DNA of 8,424 nucleotides from JACOZM01 sp035289385 (GTDB lineage Archaea; Nanobdellota; Nanobdellia; Woesearchaeales; GW2011-AR9): positions 1-8,424 of the forward strand of contig DATDXI010000018.1 in the NCBI GenBank assembly GCA_035289385.1, written 5' to 3'. The notes beneath the pieces are model-generated. The model was given only the letters and a program-made list of their open reading frames with translations, made no database searches and was not told where the DNA came from. A program made the position numbers and the translations under genes. Of the stretch, positions 5,232 to 8,424 are shown piece by piece. The stretch's first letter is position 1. Every line of letters begins with the position of its first letter.

Positions 5232-5275
5232 AACCACTCCCTCTGGGATTCTCGGTTCAAATCCGAGCACTGGCG

Positions 5276-5290
5276 TATTTGTTTTATTTT
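5276..5290 (+). terminator. T-rich terminator after tRNA-Ser
   Basis: TATTTGTTTTATTTT directly follows the discriminator base, matching the arrangement behind tRNA-Gly. Confidence 0.5.
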
Positions 5291-5299
5291 AAACATAGC

Positions 5300-5311
5300 T
5301 TTTAACTATAT
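5300..5311 (+). promoter_or_regulatory. Possible TATA box for the structured region
   Basis: TTTTAACTATAT would start transcription near 5332, a few bases before the first stable hairpin at 5348. Supported only by position and composition. Confidence 0.25.
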
Positions 5312-5334
5312 TCAGCAGGGATTAGCAGGATAAT

Positions 5335-5440
5335 ACTAGAATCATAAGGGAGACTAAGCCTAGTTCAGGCGAATGTCTCCCAGACCTACGACTTGCCTAG
5401 TGTAACTGGCGTGAGGAGCCCGAGCACTGGCGCTTGTTTA
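5335..5440 (+). ncRNA. Candidate structured RNA with two hairpins
   Basis: No protein frame is evident between tRNA-Ser and the 327-residue gene. Hairpin 1 pairs GGGAGAC (5348-5354) with GTCTCCC (5375-5381), enclosing internal loops TAA and GAAT and an upper stem GCCT/AGGC (5358-5361, 5367-5370). Hairpin 2 pairs GCC(T)AGTG (5395-5402, T bulged) with CACTGGC (5425-5431), with an inner GGC/GCC stem (5408-5410, 5418-5420). A T-rich stretch follows at 5434-5439. The layout loosely recalls an H/ACA guide RNA, with AGA after hairpin 1, but no kink-turn and no box after hairpin 2 can be shown. It may be a real small RNA or a degenerate remnant of tRNA sequence. Confidence 0.4.
5420..5432 (+). repeat. 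Repeat of the tRNA-Ser 3' end
   Basis: CCGAGCACTGGCG here is identical to 5263-5275, the T-stem 3' strand, acceptor 3' strand and discriminator of tRNA-Ser. Both copies are followed within a few bases by TTGTTT. Direct repeats of a tRNA 3' end are the usual footprint of integration by a tyrosine recombinase, but only 144 bp lie between the copies. Confidence 0.6.
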
Positions 5441-5498
5441 TCTGAACATTGTGAAAACTAATCTCCCTCAAATCTATCTACTGCATCTCCAAAAATAA

Positions 5499-5504
5499 TT
5501 TAAA
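5499..5504 (+). promoter_or_regulatory. TATA box of the 327-residue protein gene
   Basis: TTTAAA within AATAATTTAAAG is centred 26 bases before the ATG at 5528, predicting a leaderless message. This favours that ATG over in-frame ATGs at 5549 and 5564. Confidence 0.6.
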
Positions 5505-5527
5505 GCTGATCCTTTATTCCCTTAGGA

Positions 5528-6511
5528 ATGACTTCCTATCTCGGCTTAATGTTTAAAATTTCTATGAATCCTGGACGAAGGACCAGTGAGCTGGAAAGGC
5601 AAGTCGTCCTCGATGCCAAAGCGAGTGATGCTCTGGGCTATGAAGTTCCTGCTGTGGTGCACAAGCAGGTTTTGACATATACGCCTCAAGATGAGATTGT
5701 TAAAAAAGTCCGAACAATTACTACTGAAGCAGAAATAGAAGCAGCCTATCAGGCAGCCATCCTCAGCGCTGAACGAATCTTTGCGGGGATGAGAACTGCA
5801 CCGCCTCTTCAAGGGATGAATGTAAGAGTTCATTGCTTCCAATTCGAGCAGGGCGGAGCAAGAACATATCAGACAGTTGTTGCTCATACCACCACGGCGG
5901 GAAAGGCAATGAATCATTTGCCGGCAGGAATGATGCATCACGGGCTGCCACAGAAAAAAGACATCGACCTTTTAAGTGTCTTCACCTATAAAGACTGGAA
6001 AGATTTAGATGATTTTGTGAAAGAAGCTGCGCCAGAACTTTATTTTGTCGCTCATCTGGAAGCCCCTCCGACAGATGACAGCAACCAAGTCCGCTTACGG
6101 CTAGAATTAGCAAATAATGTCTATACCCCTCAAGGGCCAGTGCTTTATACTTCTGGCACAACAGGTTTTCTGGAAGGATTAGATTCAGATACTCTGGAAA
6201 CAACACTTCTGGACCGACCTGGACTGCTCGGCGAACAGCGTTTACCTGCTCTTGCTGCGCTATGGGCCTCATCAGAACATATTGAAGGCTATCTTGAAAT
6301 AGGAAGAAAGGGAGTACTAGATTCTATGAGTGCAACTTCTCCAAACAGAGCGCGCTATCGAATACGGGTTGTTCACATGAAAGGATATGATTTCAATGTG
6401 GAGATGAGAATGGGAGATGCCATCAATGGCAATTGCTTTGGCCCGCTCCAAGAATTTCATGTAAATATTGAACAACAAAACGTTCACCTTAAGGAAGACG
6501 GCACATCCTGA
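5528..6511 (+). CDS. Uncharacterised protein, 327 residues
   Basis: I do not recognise the family. The protein looks soluble: no signal peptide or membrane segment is visible. It starts with a basic and polar stretch (residues 10-30) and has a helical segment around 66-88. A histidine-rich stretch at 115-139 includes VAHTTTAGKAMNHLPAGMMHHG. An acidic region follows at 144-170 and an alternating, probably beta-rich, C-terminal half with YRIRVVHMKGYDFNVEMRMG at 277-296. YTSGTTG at 207-213 resembles the adenylate-forming enzyme loop, but the following Pro and Lys are absent and nothing else matches, so I do not use it. The ATG is placed by the TATA box about 26 bases upstream. The 3' end overlaps the end of ribH on the other strand by 23 bases. 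It may be restricted to close relatives. Confidence 0.7.
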   Translation: MTSYLGLMFKISMNPGRRTSELERQVVLDAKASDALGYEVPAVVHKQVLTYTPQDEIVKKVRTITTEAEIEAAYQAAILSAERIFAGMRTAPPLQGMNVRVHCFQFEQGGARTYQTVVAHTTTAGKAMNHLPAGMMHHGLPQKKDIDLLSVFTYKDWKDLDDFVKEAAPELYFVAHLEAPPTDDSNQVRLRLELANNVYTPQGPVLYTSGTTGFLEGLDSDTLETTLLDRPGLLGEQRLPALAALWASSEHIEGYLEIGRKGVLDSMSATSPNRARYRIRVVHMKGYDFNVEMRMGDAINGNCFGPLQEFHVNIEQQNVHLKEDGTS

Positions 6512-6887
6512 TGCAAGCTTCCGTCACATCTCTTGCACGAGGAATTCTGTCAACTGCCTGTTTCCAGCTCATCTTTGGTCCGTTAACTCCTAACACGACG
6601 GGCTTCTCGAATTCTAAAGAAAGATTTTGCAATGTTGCTGCAAGAGCATAAGCAATAACGCCATCATGGTCAGTATCACCTTCAATAATTGCACCTAACG
6701 TGATGACCCCAGCAATGTCTTTCCGTTTTAGTAATTTCTTTACGGGAAGAGGGATGTCAAAACTGCCCGGTACTTTAATGACTTCTGCCTCTACGTTATT
6801 TTCTTGGCAAGCCTGAAGAGAAACAGCAAGCATCTTGCCAGTAATATCTTCCCCATAAAATTCTGACACGACAATCCCTAATTTCAT
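6489..6887 (-). CDS. ribH: 6,7-dimethyl-8-ribityllumazine synthase
   Basis: Condenses 5-amino-6-ribitylaminouracil with 3,4-dihydroxy-2-butanone 4-phosphate to form the direct precursor of riboflavin; cytoplasmic and usually pentameric or icosahedral. Family motifs are SEFY at 8-11, VPGSFDIP at 39-46, TLGAIIEGDTDHDGVI at 63-78 with the probable catalytic His74, and VLGVNGPKMSWKQAVDR at 98-114. The C-terminal Arg residues at 114-119 suit phosphate binding. Its 132 residues fall at the short end of the family. The start overlaps the ribC stop by four bases (ATGA), and AGGTGG read on the - strand at 6891-6896 lies three bases upstream, so it is translated as the last gene of a ribK-ribC-ribH operon. 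The butanone phosphate synthase gene is not in the window. Confidence 0.95.
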   Translation of the reverse strand: MKLGIVVSEFYGEDITGKMLAVSLQACQENNVEAEVIKVPGSFDIPLPVKKLLKRKDIAGVITLGAIIEGDTDHDGVIAYALAATLQNLSLEFEKPVVLGVNGPKMSWKQAVDRIPRARDVTEACIRMCRLP

Positions 6888-7333
6888 AAGCCACCTGCAT
6901 CAACGGAACCTTGCCTCAACCCTTTGCCAGCAAAAGGAGTCAATGTTTCCTTTCCCTTCATTAACGCCAGGACATTCTCCGCGTGCTTTTTTGCCCGGTC
7001 CAGGGCAATAGCCTTCAATTTCTTAGGATCATCCAGCGCTTCACGCTCATGGACAAAGCATTTGATGATATGTTTCCCTGTCAACACTTCTGTGAGAATC
7101 AATCCTTGATTTGCTTCATGAGCGCATGTTTCATCGATATCTTCCTTGCCTACCCAGGCTAATGCTAAAACGATATCACAATGGAATTCTGTCAATAATC
7201 TTTTGCACGCTGCCGGCAGATCCTTAAAGCCAGGAACAGTATAGCGCTCTACCGTTTTGCCTTTGAAAATGGCTAAAGCATGCTCCGCCATATTTACTCG
7301 TGAAAAGGTTGTGTCAGCTAAGCCAATTCGCAT
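6884..7333 (-). CDS. ribC: Riboflavin synthase, archaeal type
   Basis: Dismutates two 6,7-dimethyl-8-ribityllumazine molecules into riboflavin and 5-amino-6-ribitylaminouracil, which RibH reuses. This is the archaeal pentameric enzyme, related to lumazine synthase rather than to bacterial RibE. Signatures are GLADTTFSRVNMAEHA at 4-19, TVPGFKDLPAACKRLL at 32-47, CAHEANQGLILTEVLTGKHII at 70-90, FVHE at 93-96 and the C-terminal AGKGLRQGSVDAG at 135-147. At 149 residues it is full length. GAGGAGATC (- strand, 7336-7344) places a Shine-Dalgarno about five bases before the ATG. The first 16 bases overlap the end of ribK and the last four overlap ribH, indicating tight translational coupling. Confidence 0.95.
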   Translation of the reverse strand: MRIGLADTTFSRVNMAEHALAIFKGKTVERYTVPGFKDLPAACKRLLTEFHCDIVLALAWVGKEDIDETCAHEANQGLILTEVLTGKHIIKCFVHEREALDDPKKLKAIALDRAKKHAENVLALMKGKETLTPFAGKGLRQGSVDAGGL

Positions 7334-7665
7334 TCGATCTCCTCTCCATCATGTAGATTTAAAGTTTTCCGAAGATTTATGCTAGAAATGATTTCCAGGA
7401 TATTTTCTGGATGTGTCGTCTTATGAGGCCGGATCAGAAATCCTTTGTATATTTTTTGGATGATGACAGGATAACAATCGACATCTCCATAGCCTTGTTT
7501 TTGAAGGGTTATTTTTTTATCGTTTTTTAAGAGAGGAACTTTTTTTACTTGGATGTTTACTGTTCCTGGAAAAGGTTTCAAACCAAGATTTTGTTCAAAC
7601 AGCTCGGAGTAGAGTTGAATGAAGAAAGCTCCTTTTCCGGTTCCTGAGAGTACTATTCCACGCAT
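7318..7665 (-). CDS. ribK: CTP-dependent riboflavin kinase
   Basis: Phosphorylates riboflavin to FMN using CTP rather than ATP, the archaeal replacement for bacterial RibF. The 115 residues form the cradle-loop barrel domain. The nucleotide-contacting start is GIVLSGTGKGAFF at 3-15, PGTVNI is at 33-38, the flavin- and phosphate-side stretch LIRPHKTTHPENILEIIS is at 77-94, and NLRKTLNLHDGEEI at 97-110. There is no fused N-terminal helix-turn-helix domain, unlike some archaeal homologues. It is the first gene of the rib operon. An ideal TATA box lies 25 bases before the ATG, so the operon message is leaderless. Confidence 0.94.
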   Translation of the reverse strand: MRGIVLSGTGKGAFFIQLYSELFEQNLGLKPFPGTVNIQVKKVPLLKNDKKITLQKQGYGDVDCYPVIIQKIYKGFLIRPHKTTHPENILEIISSINLRKTLNLHDGEEIECELA

Positions 7666-7685
7666 TTTTTGGATAAGTTATGTCT

Positions 7686-7695
7686 TTTATATAAA
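7686..7695 (-). promoter_or_regulatory. TATA box of the rib operon
   Basis: TTTATATAAA is palindromic and centred 25 bases before the ribK ATG on the - strand. No riboswitch-sized leader is possible between this box and the start codon, so any flavin control would act at the promoter. Confidence 0.75.
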
Positions 7696-7822
7696 CTTTT
7701 TAGATAAATAATCAGAAATAAACGTATTCTTTACAAGCCTATAAAGTATCAACACAGGCCTTTACGTCAGTATAGTCCATTTCTTCTTATCAAATATTGT
7801 AACTACTATGAAGATACAAAGA

Positions 7823-7830
7823 TTTATAAA
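7823..7830 (+). promoter_or_regulatory. TATA box of the right-end gene
   Basis: TTTATAAA is identical to the secE TATA box and centred 25 bases before the ATG at 7852. This fixes the start of a gene whose 3' end is outside the window. Confidence 0.7.
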
Positions 7831-7851
7831 TTCATCCATCCTGAAAGGGAT

Positions 7852-8424
7852 ATGCGCCCCTCCGTAGAATATATTAAGCAGCTTGGCTCTGCCCCTTATG
7901 ATATTTGCCAGGTATTTGCAAGACTGGGCTCTTTCCATTCCGAAGAGCATGGTTTTCCATCATACAGAAGCGTTCAAGGAGAAGGGGTCCGTGATATTCC
8001 CGACCATACTCCCTTATCTCAGCGAACGTGGCCAGTATATAACGAGAGCCGCCGAGACCTTGCTGATGCCGTATTGGCTGCCGAGAGATTGGGCCGTAAA
8101 TTTTTTCAGCCAGACAAAAAAGACCAGTTCGGTGTTTTAAGCCGAGATTATATGATAGAAGGATCAACATTACCTATTCGTGTTACTTATACTCATGATG
8201 TCCCTCAAGGAAGAAAGCGTGCTCCTCGTCATCAGATCCATAGTCTTTTTATCAAAGAGATGAATCTTAATAGAGTATTTCTCAGCAGATTATATCACCT
8301 CGCTACCGGTCAGCCAGATCCTTTGATGTTCTCAGAATCTTCCATTGTCGAACCTGAAATCCACGGACAAACACTACAACAGTATTATGCCACGAATAAA
8401 GATTATTGGAAAGATTCTAGAAAT
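7852..8424 (+). CDS. Uncharacterised protein, 3' end outside the window (191 residues seen)
   Basis: I do not recognise the family. The frame stays open from 7708 to the last base of the window. The first ATG (7852) is exactly where the TATA box predicts a leaderless start. The visible part looks soluble and polar, with helical stretches around 5-26 and 64-84 (RRDLADAVLAAERLGRKFF), a basic cluster GRKRAPRH at 120-127, and aromatic-rich YHLATGQPDP at 148-157. No signal peptide, membrane helix or metal motif is visible. It is divergent from the rib operon with about 185 bases between the two start codons. The frame shows even, non-repetitive coding content with no internal stop, and a shorter - strand frame at 7874-8170 is taken as its shadow. 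Confidence 0.72.
   Translation, partial: MRPSVEYIKQLGSAPYDICQVFARLGSFHSEEHGFPSYRSVQGEGVRDIPDHTPLSQRTWPVYNESRRDLADAVLAAERLGRKFFQPDKKDQFGVLSRDYMIEGSTLPIRVTYTHDVPQGRKRAPRHQIHSLFIKEMNLNRVFLSRLYHLATGQPDPLMFSESSIVEPEIHGQTLQQYYATNKDYWKDSRN

Larger units (their letters stand above)
5141..5275 (+). tRNA. tRNA-Ser(CGA), apparently with two introns
   Basis: The acceptor stem GCCAGTG (5141-5147) pairs with CACTGGC (5268-5274), followed by discriminator G at 5275. The D arm is GCA/TGC around a CCGGTA loop. The T arm CTCGG/CCGAG (5251-5255, 5263-5267) encloses TTCAAAT. The long variable arm TCCC-TCT-GGGA (5238-5248) together with discriminator G indicates serine. The 3' anticodon strand is ACCAC (5233-5237), but the contiguous 5' sequence gives only GTGG (5168-5171) and no U33. 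Joining 5171 to TCTCGAA (5212-5218) and then to AACCAC (5232-5237) restores a perfect five-pair stem and the loop C-U-CGA-A-A. This yields an 82-base mature tRNA reading UCG. tRNA-Ser identity is strong; the exact splice pattern is inferred. Confidence 0.82.

Noticed and set aside
5029..5292. A + strand frame of 87 residues crossing the tRNA-Ser.
   Set aside because: It reads through the tRNA and its introns; it is explained by the RNA gene.
5348..5384. A confident H/ACA guide RNA call for hairpin 1.
   Set aside because: The distance from the internal loop to the AGA is shorter than the usual 14-16 bases and no kink-turn is visible.
6146..6166. YTSGTTG in the 327-residue protein resembles the adenylate-forming enzyme phosphate loop.
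   Set aside because: The following Pro and Lys are replaced (FLEG), and no other motif of that superfamily is present; the match is likely chance.
7874..8170. A 98-residue - strand frame opposite the right-end gene.
   Set aside because: The + strand frame is longer, is open to the window end and has a properly spaced TATA box.

Overview
The window is archaeal. It has an FtsZ1-type ftsZ, a Sec61-gamma/SecE and Spt5/NusG pair, archaeal riboflavin synthase (RibC), a CTP-dependent riboflavin kinase (RibK), tRNAs with bulge-helix-bulge introns, and TATA boxes about 25 bases before start codons (leaderless mRNAs). Small cysteine-rich proteins and compact spacing would fit a DPANN lineage such as Woesearchaeota, but that placement is inference.

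Left part (1-3700, + strand): ftsZ; a thymidine/pyrimidine-nucleoside phosphorylase with an unusual N-terminal extension and its own TATA box; secE; spt5/nusG; then an intron-containing tRNA-Gly(CCC). The phosphorylase sits between ftsZ and secE, which are often adjacent in archaea. A tRNA occupies the place where ribosomal protein L11 often follows.

Middle (3700-5530): a nitroreductase-family flavoprotein on the - strand converges on the tRNA. Upstream of it is a gene-free stretch of about 320 bases holding a 195-bp MITE-like element with long terminal inverted repeats and an 11-12 bp target duplication. Next come a two-helix membrane protein with CxxC motifs, a 38-residue zinc-ribbon-like protein on the - strand, and a tRNA-Ser(CGA) that I read as carrying two introns, one at a non-canonical anticodon-stem site. 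After it lies a structured, possibly transcribed stretch that repeats the 13-base 3' end of the tRNA-Ser.

Right part (5528-8424): an unrecognised 327-residue protein, a compact ribK-ribC-ribH operon on the - strand that makes and phosphorylates riboflavin, and an unrecognised leaderless gene running off the right end. RibK makes FMN, the cofactor expected for the nitroreductase, so the window holds both late flavin supply and a probable consumer.
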